Source of the DNA: Azolla pinnata
Taxonomy: Eukaryota > Streptophyta > Polypodiopsida > Salviniales > Salviniaceae
Direction: 5' to 3'
NCBI GenBank assembly: GCA_037176905.1
Contig: JBBBWG010033307.1
Span: 48,546-112,545, forward strand
Length of the DNA: 64,000 bases
Position 1 is the first letter of the stretch, and the number at the start of each line of letters is the position of its first letter. The notes beneath the pieces were generated by a model that was not told where the DNA came from, searched no databases, and was given only the letters and a program-made list of their open reading frames with translations. Below are positions 10,902 through 22,492 of this stretch, piece after piece. The translations under genes and the position numbers were made by a program.

Positions 10902-12309
10902 AGATATATGTACGAGGGCAAGAGGTTGAGAGATTACATGCTGGAATTGGGTGCCTTCTGTTTGGATACCTGTATGCAGTTCCTAACACCTTCTAAACTT
11001 GGATTCGGAGGTGTTAAACACCTTTTCATGTGCTGTTTGCAGTTTATATACTGCAATCTCTCTGAGTAAAAGAGCACATCATAACCGGAAAAGAAAAAAA
11101 CCAGAAACTTCAGCAGACGCCATCCATCTCTACTCTCCACCTACTACATTTCTGCTATTCTAACAGTGAGTTTGGCCTCTACCCTCTACCTACCTCCCCT
11201 TGCTCACTTCTGACTAGTTGTGGAGACTGTGCCGCTTGACAAGGTACGGGAAACTCGCCGAGTCAAGCCTCTACATCTTCACCCTAGGGTGTCAGAAATG
11301 GTGCTTATCTATCTTTTAATCAGTTTAGGTTTCACTCTCGCAAGCAATATAAGCGATCTGTCGTCATTAGAAATCAAGGCTATCTAAAACTGATTTCATG
11401 CATGTCGAAACAAATGGCTTGAAAAATTCTGCATTCATCGTAATGTTCTTTACATCTATGGTCTCTCCGATCGATCATGGTCCTTTTTCTGTTCATGGTA
11501 AAGTTACACAGACTCAGGTGGATTAACACTGTCAAGAACACGCAATCTGTGAATGGCAATCAAGCAAATCATCACATTACTTGATTCTTTCACTACTCAA
11601 AAGTGCAATTTGTGCATACTGCCAACTTATCACAAATGGCAGACTAATTTCGTGCTTAATGTGCACTAATTACTAGAAATTGTCGATGGGCTTGCTGTTT
11701 GTTATGCTCACTAATTAACGAAGCTCATGGACTTGCCAAATGAAAATGGTTTAGGCACAAACCATTTTGTTGGAAAAGAAATTCGTTCCATTCAACTCCT
11801 GTAGTAGCTCGAATTCAGCATCAATTCATGGATCTAGATCTTAGAAACTAGCTGTAACTGTCACTTATGCTTCTGACTTCAGACAATTACAGATATATCC
11901 AGCTTCAATCATCCCCTACATTCCTGTTGACTGGAAACAATTCACGTATACTCGCAAAAAGTCAAGGATAAATGTGGAGTACGAGGTCCATGTTCTGATC
12001 AGAAAACAGATGCCTGAAATATTATGGAGGAATTTGACCAGAAGCAGCTTCAATTTCTGAGCAATTTGTCCATGGAACGTATGTTTACAAAGATTACCAC
12101 TAAGGTTACCCAAAAGATGTAGTGACTCCAAAAGGTTATGGTGATCACAAATGTTACAGCGAGAAGGAATATTACATTTGCAAGTGTATATCCACGAGGA
12201 CATCGGTAGTTACATTCTTAGTTTCAATCCCAGATGCATAGTAGAAACATGCTTCTTGCTTTGGAGGATAACTGAAACTAAGATTGTCAACAAGAATACA
12301 GAGGAATCC
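10902..12309. other. Intergenic region between OHP2 3' end and AIR12-like promoter
   Basis: AT-rich sequence with no recognised coding exon. The right part (about 11900..12309) is probably the 3' untranslated region of OHP2. Confidence 0.35.
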
Positions 12310-15300
12310 TCACTCCAAATCAGCGATCCCAAGGTTCGACACGATAATTTTCAGCTGATCTACAAAATCAGACCCTGTAGCATATTCAGTAAGCAAGCCG
12401 ACTGCAATCCCAAACATAGCCCACCTGAAATGAAAAAAGAAAACCTTGAAATATGAGTCCTTGATGGATGCAGATTTTCCACTTCATATAAATACACGTT
12501 ACCAATCTACACACAATCATAGATCAATGATTAAAGATTGGGGACACGAAACAATGTGAACACAGGATCCGAACAGAATATAGTATTTCCTATGTTTTTA
12601 CATAGGCTTGGACCTGTGGATCTTGATAAAAACACCACGTTATGCTCTACTTCCTGAAGTTCACAGTAATTAACAACAGATACATAGGAATCATAGTTGC
12701 AAGTGATCTCTTTATATTTTTGCGCCAGCTGAGCTAGCAGATTTGGCCAGCCCTATGAATAAATGGGACCCTTGTGGCTAAATCAAGCTCTTCATAACTC
12801 AAGCATCAGGATCTATATGCAAGCTCTGCATAAAAACCTGGAGGATGAGTACCATATCCCTTTCTGTTACGAGATAACCTTGTTTATCTGGTTCCATGGG
12901 TCAAATTTGGCCTCCTCTGTAGAACAATCTTTTCTATTCTGTCTGTCTCTCCCTGCTTCACATACCTGAATCCATGATTTGTCCAATAAGCAAATTTTGA
13001 GCTCTAGTAAAAGTTACTACATTCTCTTCCTTTCTTCTACTCTTCACCACCAACTACATGCTAGCAGAGATTGGCTGAATTTAATTTTCAGATGCATTCT
13101 GATTTAGTAGCAGTCACGTTCAATTTTAATTTCAGAAAAAATACCTGCGTTTCAGTAATGGGTAAATGCCAATCATAAATCCTGTTACTCCATATACATA
13201 CATGCCACGGTCATCTAACCATCTGTCGGAACGAGGAGAAAGGGCCATAGTTCTTATTCATACATATTTGTATAACTACACATCTGTCCGGAAAGCTTTT
13301 CTTGTACAATCTTCTGAAGAAGAGGCTACGCATGATGGGCATCCGTAAACTATCTCTGTATCTTCTAGCTGGTGATTTTCAACATGGCTTGGCACCTCCC
13401 CTTTGGGTCCATTTGAGAACTACGTATCCATTTAGTCCACCCATTCTTATTTCTGTGCTCTGATGCAAACTTGAACTTGGATCATTACTAGAGAGAGAAT
13501 GACTTACCAGAATCTCTTCTTTCCTCACATAAAACTGTTTGGAGATACATCTTTCTACCCTTCCATAATCTCCAGGAGCTGAACATATGTTACAATGAGC
13601 ACTGCCAATCTGCTGTGTTCTTCCATACCTTTCTTTATAGTCATACAATTACTGGCAGTACCCTCCAATCATATATACTCTTGAGCTTTATCTCGCAACC
13701 TCTGCCAATTTCTGGGTTCCCTGAACCTCTGTCCGTTCCCAGAAAAAACTAAGTATCTTCCCCTTTCTACCTCTTGCATATACCTTGATTCCATAACCTA
13801 TGATCACCTTGTGACTTGCCTTTGAAACGGCTCCATAGATAGCTTACCTGCCTCAAGCATTCAGATGATGAGATCATGACATTGATCTTTGAACACTTTA
13901 ATTAGCTTGGGAATCAGACACCTTAATGAATGGATCTGGAACGATGGCCTTTGAACACCAAAACACACTGTTATGAACTACATCCACTGACAAAACAGAA
14001 TAGATCATCCATGGCATGTTAATTTTCACTCTCAGATCAGATTTTCAGTGAGATTGTAGTGGCCCAAAGTGAATCTGCGCATAATCCCCTCAACTTCTCG
14101 ACATGCCTCCCCCACAATCCAGATCAAAGGAATCAATTGACAAGTAATCATCCCTGAAATTTTGAACAATGTTGGTTATGGCTCCAGATGCATCTGCAAC
14201 CCTGTGCCCTCAGTTTCTGGAAAAATTGAAGCAAGTCTCGCACACAATCCAAACCGGAAGTATTAATTAGTATGACAAATGTTGATCCCTCAACATCTGA
14301 ACCCACGTCATCAGCTATAGCTTCAAATGCATTTGCAACGCAATGCCCAGAGATTCGAGTCAAAAACAAAGATGGCAACTAATCATTTCTTATATCTGAA
14401 CGCATGTCAGTGGCTATGGGTCCAAATGCATCTGCAACACAATGTCTGCCAGAATCCAACCAAATCCCCCACACAATTCACATCAAAGGTATTGGTATGA
14501 TAAAGCAATCATCCCTCGGAATCTGAACACAAGTTGATGAGTGATTCCCCACTCTTTCATTGTAGATATGCATCTCAAGCTCCCTTGGTAGATGGCCAAA
14601 CTTTTCCTTTGCAAAATTATTCGATGGAAAATTCGTGCCAGATTTGATGGTGCCTTGAAACTCTTTCACCGAGATTCTCTCAGGATAACCGTTCCATGTC
14701 TCGCGACCATCAGCTTATCGACATTGTTTCGAGAACTCATACACAACAGCAATGGAATTTGTTCTCGGGTGAGACTTCCATTGTAGGATGTGCATATGCT
14801 CAAAATATACATGAAACCCCGATCTTTGAAACAAAATGGCAGTCAGAGCCTTTCATCGATCGATTCATTTACTCGATCTAAGAAATATGCCACAAACATA
14901 GGGAATCGACTGATCGTAAGAATTGCTGGAAAACAGAATCTTTCAAACCAGAGTCTAGGATCAGCAGTTTCATTCACCAAGAACAAGGACACGATTGCTA
15001 CGCACCTGCCGTTGTTGATCTCATTCTTTGCGTTCCACCCGAAGATCCGGCCCTCTGCAGCTTGGCTCTCGTACTTCCTGTCGAGAAAATACTCTTGCAT
15101 TTCTTTGGCGCGCTGCCTCTGATACTCAACAGTGACGGAGGAGGAGGAGGAGGAGGAGGAAGAAGAAGGCGGAGGAGGGGGCGGGCGAGGGGGAGGGGGA
15201 GAAGAAGAAGAAGGAGGAGAAGGAGGCGTGGGCGATGGCGATGGCGAGATGGCCTCTTTCACGGGGATGGAGGGGCGGCGAATGGGGCCTTCAGGGCCTG

Positions 15301-15454
15301 CAGAGCATCGGATGGAGAGGGAGACAGGCGAGAAAGACGAGGACGAAGAAGAAGAGCAACAAGAAGCAGAAGATCTGGGGAAGATGGAGGAAGAAGGCAG
15401 GGTAGGGTTGAAGGGAGCCGGGTTGAGGAGGAGAGACGAAGAGGGGGAAGTCAT
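12310..15454 (-). CDS. OHP2: One-helix protein 2 (OHP2), chloroplast, 2 exons
   Basis: OHP2 is a thylakoid LHC-like one-helix protein that works with OHP1 and HCF244 in photosystem II reaction-centre (D1) assembly. Exon 1 (15454..15006) encodes a Ser/Pro-rich transit peptide starting MTSPSSSLLLNPAPFNP, a Pro/Ser run, and the conserved stromal part VEYQRQRAKEMQEYFLDRKYE. It ends inside FGWNAKNEINNGR at a GTGCGT donor. Exon 2 (12424..12310) begins after a CAG and gives WAMFGIAVGLLTEYATGSDF followed by VDQLKIIVSNLGIADLE and TGA. The phases join to 187 residues. The single chlorophyll-binding helix with E-x-x-N-G-R is split by the intron, which is 2,581 bp and holds a degenerate tandem repeat. 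An in-frame ATG 39 codons upstream (15571) would add an Arg-rich segment; the nearer start gives the more typical transit peptide. In this gene the family's usual FGFAVG reads FGIAVG. Confidence 0.92.
14090..14545. repeat. Degenerate tandem repeat (about 120-130 bp unit) inside the OHP2 intron
   Basis: Three to four diverged copies share the string pattern CATC..TGAAC...GTCA...GCTAT.G.TCCAAATGCATCTGCAAC.CAATG followed by CAATCCA..TCAAAGG. Recognisable cores (CAAATGCATTTGCAAC and variants) occur at about 14188, 14325 and 14425. The copies differ at many positions, so the array is old. Confidence 0.6.
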
Positions 15455-15609
15455 GGCGATGAAGAAAGCAAGCGAAGGCGGTCTGCGGCGATGGGGGGCG
15501 GGGAGGGGGCGAGCTATGGCGATCTCTCTGCGTCTTCTTCTGCGTGCTGCAGATGATCGAACGTGGAGCATCTGTCTGCCCCTTATCCTTCGTCTTCACC
15601 ATCGCCGCC

Positions 15610-15832
15610 GCTCTCACCATCGTCACCATCGTCACCATCGTCACCATCGCCACCATCGTCACCATCGCCACCATCGTCACCATCGCCACCATCGTCACCA
15701 TCGTCACCATCGTCACCATCGTCACCATCGCCACCATCGTCACCATCGCCACCATCGCCACCATCGCCACCATCGCCACCATCGCCACCATCGCCACCAT
15801 CGCCACCATCGTCATCACCATCATCACCATGA
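15610..15832. repeat. Nine-bp minisatellite (CACCATCGY) upstream of OHP2
   Basis: About 24 units of CACCATCGC or CACCATCGT run into CATCAC and CATCAT tracts up to about 15865. The array begins about 155 bp upstream of the OHP2 start codon, so it lies in the leader or core promoter of a photosynthesis gene. The Ser/Pro, Thr/Ile and His/Arg open frames across it are repeat artefacts. Confidence 0.9.
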
Positions 15833-15869
15833 CCACCGCCACCACCATCATCATCATCATCCTCACCGT

Positions 15870-16590
15870 CGTCGTGATCAAAGGTCCCCAACTAGTCTCA
15901 GGTCTTTTGGATAAACAAGTTTCCCATTGATCCCATTGGATAACCGAGATCGAACTAGCCTTACATTGGTTCAATAAGGGTTATGCCTATGATATACCCC
16001 TTCAATCGAAGAGTAGTGCCGAAAACAGCTCGATCCCCGTCTTCATCTTCTTTTCTTTGGAGAGAAGATCCCATCCATTAGTTATACAAAGACACAACCT
16101 CAGTAGTGAGCTGTATAAAAGGGTCCGCTTATGAAAATTAAGCCGCTGAGTTTGAGCAACAAACTATGTCTCCTCTGATGCCATCAAACCATCCTCATAG
16201 TGTATGTAATTATTTAGGTTTGGGCTTCCCGAGTTGACTCCACTAGGGAAGGATAATTTCCTCCGATACCTTTGTGCACCCGCTCTTCCAGATCATCGTC
16301 CACAAGCTTATTCCATTTAGTGGCGCCCCCTGCCTCTTTCAATTCCTCAAAATATTTCCTGGTTTGGATCGTATCCCTGACCGTCGAATTCGGAGGAGGG
16401 TCTTCAAAGTCTGTTCGGATCCGGAAGTTTTCGCTCGAAAGCGAAACTTACCTTTTGTTCTCTTTGTTTTTTTTGTAAAGCGAACAACTAGAGCAGAATT
16501 GAGCTGGACGAGGTTCTTTTGGGCGGGCGGCGGTGATGATTCCAGCACATGGATCGGGGGGCAAAACAGAACACTACTTCATCGATCCAT
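15870..16590. other. Intergenic region upstream of OHP2
   Basis: No recognised exon. Open frames such as 16272..16478 are short and without family resemblance. Confidence 0.3.
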
Positions 16591-16770
16591 CGACTGGTCG
16601 ATCGATCGATCAAATGATCGATCCATCGACCAATCAAACGATCGATCCATCGAACGATCGAACGATCGATCCATCGACCGATCGAACGACCGATCAAACG
16701 ATCGATCCATCGACCGATCGAACGACCGATCAAAAGATCGATCGATCCATCGATTGAACAATCCGTTCAC
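16590..16770. repeat. ATCG-rich minisatellite (about 180 bp)
   Basis: Irregular tandem units built from GATCGATCCATCGACC and GATCGAACGACC, many with the self-complementary CGATCG. The encoded frames (DRSIDPSTD and similar) are compositional artefacts. It is not a CRISPR array, because no constant repeat alternates with unique spacers. A 28-bp GATCGATCGATCGAG-type triplet at about 36032..36118 has similar sequence. Confidence 0.85.
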
Positions 16771-18350
16771 ACGCATCGCATCATCACACGGATCGATCCG
16801 TTCACACGCATCGCATCACAGATGGGCCAAGACGGACAAAAGGCCCAAGTGTGAAACCTGAGTCGCGGTCCGACGAAATTAGGGTTTCCCCTGTTCGTCT
16901 TCATCGCCATAAATCCTTCCTTCCTTCCCGTGCTCCATCGCCATCGCCATCGCCATCGCCATCGCCTGCACAGCCCTTAAGAGCGCCTTCCCGACGCATC
17001 TCAGCCTTGGCTCGCCTGCGCTCTGCACACACAGACTGCTCTTGCTTCTCTGTGTGCCCCGCTGCGGCGATCAAAGCTGCGTCCCCTGCCCCATGGGAGG
17101 TCATCGAGTCATAGCTGTGCCACAAAGAGATCCGACTCGGAATGCGCCGCAGGGCGGGAGGCTTCCTCCCCCCCTGCCGCATCCTCGCCGCCCCTTCCCA
17201 AACTCTTGCGCTTAGAGTCCTGTCTGTCCGTCTGTCTGCAGCATCGGGATGATTCTGCGCAATAGGAGGCGGCGAGGAAATCCTTCCCCAAGCAAAAGAA
17301 GGACCACGTTTGTTGTTCCATTGCCTGTGTCGGGAGAGAGGAGCGGAACGTTGAGCGATTCTGTGGATTCTTTGCGTTTTTTTTTGCCCTAGGCCGAGCG
17401 TCGTGCTTCGTAAGGAAAGAAGCGACGTGGTATTCCGCGAGAAAGGTTCCAGACGCGGCACACATCCCCCGCCCCACGGTGGGGATGCGTGATGGGCATA
17501 GATTCAACATCCTTTGTCTGTTTCGACGAGGATGAAGAGGAAGCTCGTCGCTGATGAATGGCGGAAGCTGTGCCATCCATGGCGATGGCATCTCTACAGA
17601 TCACGGTCCAGCTGCTGTGATATGCATAGAAGCAGCGTAGACATGGATACACGAAATCACTCACTGACCCACTTGTATATTGCCTTCAGGAAGTAGTTCT
17701 GTTGGCTGCATCCTGTCATGGAGCAGCACCACTGCAGAAACCATGGGTGCAATGATCCATACATCATTTTGAAGATGGTAAGGAAAGCATTAGTTTAACA
17801 GAGATGTTCCGGAGGGTTCACAAGATCAACTGAACACACATACCTGTTCCCAACATGCTGAAAAATGTAGGAAGATTTGACGCTAGTATGGGATTAGATC
17901 ACTTTAAACTCTTTTGAGGTCTGAAATTGAATCCTCTAAGCTGCAAGTTTCTGAGATGTTGGAGGGGAATGTGAACCTAGAAAGGTAAAAAAATGCTTCG
18001 GGTTAAATGGAGACCTAGCCATCAATTGAGATATTGACGGTGCACTATATGCAAAACCGATGAATTGCCAATTAAGAAGATATCTTTGATTATGCATACC
18101 AACAGACGCTGTTGACCCCATCGACAATGTAAATTTAGACGTAAGATTTGAGCTCAACAGTGAAGTGTACATTTTGAACGACACAAAGCTTGGAGAAAAT
18201 GCCACCTACTGTTCATTACAAACATTTGTACCTGTACTGGTGGCACGCCCACATTGATAGTTGGCACGCCGTCTCATCACAAAGTTTGCCACAAAGTTTG
18301 CTCTAATTTTAGCAAAAATTAACGACACTCTTCAAATTCAGCTTTTTCCT
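16771..18350. other. Unassigned region with a possible transcribed leader
   Basis: A telo-box-like TTAGGGTTTCC near 16880 and CCATCGCCATCGCC repeats (16936..16965) resemble the leaders of other genes in this window (compare 56100..56387), so a transcript may start here on the plus strand. I could not assemble a coding gene. A frame at 18205..17936 on the minus strand (about 89 codons) has no recognised family. Confidence 0.3.
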
Positions 18351-19092
18351 CACACTTCGATCAAGCTTAATCTGCCCATCCAATCAAGTCTGTGTATATA
18401 CTAAACGTCATCCAGCCATTAAATTAAATGAAAAAACAGGTTTGTCAGGAATGACGATACATTTAGATAAAATATGGTTGTGGTTAATGTCAAGTTATCC
18501 GTATATATCAACATCCAGGTAGAGAACATACCTGAGTAATCCTTTCAGAAGCTCAAAATTTGTTTTGGCATTTAAGTACATGCGGAATTAGTGTACAAGT
18601 TTTGCAATAATGAGAACGGGGAGTGGAGTATGAGATGTGTATCCGTTGAAGTGGCTTGTCTGACAGCTGATACAACAAAACATGCATTTCAACATTCGCT
18701 AGCAAGATCAGCAAACCCCACACTTCGATCAAGCTTAATCTGCCCATCCAATCAAGTCTGTGTATATACTAAACGTCATCCAGCCATTAAATTAAATGAA
18801 AAAACAGGTTTGTCAGGAATGACGATACATTTAGATAAAATATGGTTGTGGTTAATGTCAAGTTATCCGTATATATCAACATCCAGGTAGAGAACATACC
18901 TGAGTAATCCTTTCAGAAGCTCAAAATTTGTTTTGGCATTTAAGTACATGCGGAATTAGTGTACAAGTTTTGCAATAATGAGAACGGGGAGTGGAGTATG
19001 AGATGTGTATCCGTTGAAGTGGCTTGTCTGACAGCTGATACAACAAAACATGCATTTCAACATTCGCTAGCAAGATCAGCAAACCCCACACT
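18351..19092. repeat. Tandem duplication, two near-identical 368-bp copies
   Basis: The segment beginning CACACTTCGATCAAGC at 18351 is repeated at 18719 with a period of 368 bp. By eye the copies are identical over their full length, and the second copy ends with CACACT near 19092. The near-identity implies a very recent duplication or an assembly artefact. The array ends about 35 bp beyond the PPR stop codon. Confidence 0.93.
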
Positions 19093-19126
19093 AAAGCCAT
19101 TTCGAACATCAAGTGAACGGGATAAC

Positions 19127-20839
19127 TCAAGCAAGTGGTATCTGTTTTTTATCACGTTCAATTCTGCAGGCATTCATAAAGGTCTCCGATATAACCACGT
19201 TGGGTATGAATGGCATTGTATCGATACAATCCTCTGCCTCCACCATAAGAGATGCCCGTCCAAACAGATCTACCATACACCCATAGTGCTCGATAGAAGG
19301 AAGAATATTATAATCCTTCCCCATCAACCGGAAAATATGGCATGCATCCTTGATGAGGCCTGAGCGGCTGCAGGCATTGAAAAGGCTCGTAAATGTAATC
19401 TCATCTGGCCTCTGACCTTCCTCTCGCATTTGATGAAACGCATCAAGAGCATCTTTTCCACGGCCATGTTGTGCATATACAGCAATTATAGCATTCCATA
19501 ACACTAAGTCCCGTACATTCATATCATCGAAAACCCATCTTGCACTCTCCACGTTCATACATTTTCCATACATGCTAATGAGAGAAGTTGCTACGGCCAC
19601 ATTAGAGCAAAGTCCACAATTGATTATCGAGCTGTGAACAAGTTGCCCTTCCTCTACAGCTTCTAGATTTCCACATGCAGCAAGAACAGAAAGAAACGTG
19701 AATTCGTTTGGTTGGACATGGCTCGAAAGCATCTGTTTGTACAGCTGAAGAGCTTGCCGAGGATGTTGCACATGAGCTCCGATGATAGACGTCCATGAAA
19801 CAATATTTCGGGATTGCATTTTCTCGAATACTGCACATGCATTGGCGACATTACCACATTTCCCATACATATCTATTAGTGCATTTTGAATGACAATGTC
19901 AGAAAAGAAACCGCTGCCCACAATTTCGGCATGGATAGCCTCACCATGCACCAAAAAGCTAGGACTGTTACATGCACCAAGTATACTCGAAAATGTGATG
20001 GCATTCGGTTCAACATCATTTTCCCTCAATTGTTGAAACAGCATGAGCGTTTTCTTGCTATCTCCATGCTGGGCATGAACCAATATAATAGCATTCCAAG
20101 CTGCAATGTCCTTATGCTGAATCTTCTCAAACACAAACAAAGCATCTTCTTTAGTCTTGCATTTCCCATACATAATGACGAGAGACGTTCCCACAACGGC
20201 ATCAATATCAAGCCCATTAAGAACTGCACTGGCATGGATCTGTTCCCCTTCTTCAGCATGGCTTGGGTTCAAACAAGTGGCAAGAATCGTACTAAAAGTG
20301 TATGCGTTCGGTTCTACACCCTCTGTAACCATCTTTCGGAAAAGATTGCGAGCCTCGTCGAGTCTCCTATGATGTATATACGCTGAGATGATAATGGTCC
20401 ACGAGAACACATTCGGCTCATCTAGGCAATCATCGAACACGAACTGCGCCGCTTCGAGGTCGCCGCATTTGCCGTACATTTCCATGAGGAAATTACATGC
20501 GTAGGTATCTTCTTCGTAGCCATTCACGAGCATATGCTGATGGAGGAAACGGCCAGCGGGGAGGGAATTGGCATGAGTGCAGCTCTTGATGAGAACCACG
20601 AGGGTCTCGGGATCGAGCTCGAGGCTCTGCGCGTCCAGAAGGCTCACCGCCTCTTTCAAGAGCTTCAGCGTATGCTTAGATCGGTGCGCCAGGAATTCAT
20701 GTTCTTGGGCACGTTTCTTGGGAATCTGCCGGCTGAGAAACCCTAAGGACCTCCGGTACTTGGGCTCCTCGTTAGCACAGTCAGGGCGATCAAGAGCTAG
20801 GGCGTGGAGGGGGAAACAGGGCTCGTACCTGAGGAGCAT
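19127..20839 (-). CDS. PLS-class pentatricopeptide repeat protein, apparently truncated in the E region
   Basis: PLS-class PPR proteins bind organellar RNA, often in C-to-U editing. This single-exon frame of 570 aa starts at an ATG (20839). It has a basic, Arg-rich N-terminus compatible with an organelle targeting peptide. About a dozen tandem P, L and S motifs follow, with the landmarks FLMEMYGKCGDLEAAQFVF, NVFSWTIIISAYIHHRRLDEA, LIDMYGKCGNVANACAVFEK and LVLWNAIIAVYAQHGRGKDA. The end reads as the start of an E motif (IPNVVISETFMNACRIERD) and then stops after KKQIPLA, so most of E, E+ and any DYW deaminase domain is missing. The stop lies 35 bp from the 368-bp tandem duplication, which suggests a rearranged 3' end. 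It may still act as a binding factor with a DYW partner. Exact target and organelle cannot be read. Confidence 0.88.
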   Translation of the reverse strand: MLLRYEPCFPLHALALDRPDCANEEPKYRRSLGFLSRQIPKKRAQEHEFLAHRSKHTLKLLKEAVSLLDAQSLELDPETLVVLIKSCTHANSLPAGRFLHQHMLVNGYEEDTYACNFLMEMYGKCGDLEAAQFVFDDCLDEPNVFSWTIIISAYIHHRRLDEARNLFRKMVTEGVEPNAYTFSTILATCLNPSHAEEGEQIHASAVLNGLDIDAVVGTSLVIMYGKCKTKEDALFVFEKIQHKDIAAWNAIILVHAQHGDSKKTLMLFQQLRENDVEPNAITFSSILGACNSPSFLVHGEAIHAEIVGSGFFSDIVIQNALIDMYGKCGNVANACAVFEKMQSRNIVSWTSIIGAHVQHPRQALQLYKQMLSSHVQPNEFTFLSVLAACGNLEAVEEGQLVHSSIINCGLCSNVAVATSLISMYGKCMNVESARWVFDDMNVRDLVLWNAIIAVYAQHGRGKDALDAFHQMREEGQRPDEITFTSLFNACSRSGLIKDACHIFRLMGKDYNILPSIEHYGCMVDLFGRASLMVEAEDCIDTMPFIPNVVISETFMNACRIERDKKQIPLA

Positions 20840-20972
20840 CGTTGACTGTCTGTCGTCCGCTCACCTGCATCGCCATGGCATCGAGCTCAGACCGCCATAG
20901 CCACCATTTCTATCCACTGCACTAGTACAGAAAATGTTCTATTTTTATGTCGAAAATCGTTCATGCAAAACT
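20840..20972. other. Upstream sequence of the PPR gene
   Basis: Short presumed promoter and leader between the PPR start codon and a MITE copy. The transposon sits only about 130 bp from the ATG. Confidence 0.4.
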
Positions 20973-21351
20973 GGGGAGTTTTAACGCCCACTAAAATTGA
21001 AAAATCTTACAGATTTTTAGGCCGAGTTTTCTCTCTCGCTAAAGATTTAAGACCGATTGAATTAGATTACGAAGTCATTAACTCCTGTTAATCGAAAATA
21101 CGGTAAGGGAATCGAGCAATAAACAACAACGGGAAGTAGGAATCAAATGGTAAATAGTTGTAAGGAAGATCATGAATCAAAGACCATGAGAAGAAATAGG
21201 TGGTAAGCAAAGGATAGAATTGATTCACAAGGATCCATTAGGAATTAAGCGATTAGCGATAAAAGTAGGTGTCGATTGTAATTGCTAATTTTTAGTGGGC
21301 ATTAAAATGTAATTAATAAATTTTATAAGGAGTTCTTTTGGTGACTTCCCC
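20973..21351. mobile_element. MITE-like element (copy 2), just upstream of the PPR gene
   Basis: This copy starts GGGGAGTTTTAACGCCCACT and ends GGTGACTTCCCC. The ends are imperfect inverted complements; the shared inner module AACGCCCACTAAAAATT is matched in complement near 21285..21308. It is related to the element at 4173..4621 but shorter (about 379 bp) and diverged. Confidence 0.6.
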
Positions 21352-22492
21352 TATGCAATCATTTCTGTGAAAATGTTGTTGTCGTTGTCATGGAAATGTT
21401 ATTGGAGATGGGGTATTGAATCAACTAGTCGAATCTCTCGAGTCTACCCGATTGTCGCTGGAGTCATGGAAATGTTATTGGAGATTTGATCGTCGACACG
21501 GCAGATTGTCGCTGGAGTCTACCCGATTTGATCATCGAGAGCAGATCATCTCTGTAGATCTGATTCTCCAACATTTGATACCAAAACAGGAGAAAAAAGA
21601 TGCAAACCAACGCAAATTTGGTACCAATCAGAGCACAATATGCAGACATCATTAGACTTCACAGATCAGACAGTTTACCAAATCATTACCAAAGACTAAC
21701 AAGCTCTTTATCCACAATCACAAGACACGACACATTGAGCTCAACAAGAAGGAATCCGAGTTCTGTATCATTCCAAATCAATTCAAAAGCAACCTTCTGC
21801 AGCACCACAGATACATCGCAAACATGTTTTTGCATTGTAAGAATCCCACTATGAACACTTTACATGAGAATCATCCACAGATCAAATGAGGATAGTATAG
21901 GCATATATGAGTTTTCCCTATACAAAAGAAAAACAAAAGCCTCCTCGACACAGCAGCTTAGGCTGTGCAGATTCCAAGTTATGGAAGGTATGGTTGGGAT
22001 GGAAACATTTAAATACTGTACGAAGTTCTGAAAATGGCCAAGACCCAAGCTTAGCAGGTGGAAACTGCGGTAAACCTGAACAAATTGTCTAGATTTACCA
22101 GCATTCTGGCATTGCTTGCAAAGGAAACAATACAGAGCATGCAGTGGATGTACGGTCCCGTTCAGGCCCTTGTTAATGTCCAAATCCCCGAGCCATGATC
22201 CCAAAGCTAAGCTCAGGCCCTCAGAATCTTTCGACTACGCCGAGCTCGATCATTATGCTCAAGGATTTGAACACATTTCACATCAACAAGGAACGTGAAC
22301 ACGGGCCGTGCATATAACTGCAGCCACCACTGTGTCAAGGTTTTGGATGTGGCATCTATCCAGACTCCAGCATCTAGTGAAACCACTAAAAGGAAGTAGC
22401 ACAGTGCAACCATCACTGCACCATGGTTGTTTAGACCCTCAACATCGAATAACGATGAATCAAATACATGCTGAGAACCCCGCCAAATGAAG
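21352..22492. other. 3' region of UPF1 and intergenic sequence
   Basis: No recognised exon. At 21389..21535 there are short direct repeats (TCATGGAAATGTTATTGGAG twice; TCGCTGGAGTC and CTACCCGATT twice). The part next to 22493 is presumably the UPF1 3' untranslated region. Confidence 0.4.

Noticed and set aside
15132-15914. Plus-strand frame with Glu runs and Arg-His repeats
   Set aside because: Antisense of the OHP2 transit-peptide exon followed by the 9-bp minisatellite.
16590-16770. CRISPR-like array
   Set aside because: No constant repeat with unique spacers; it is an irregular minisatellite in a plant genome.
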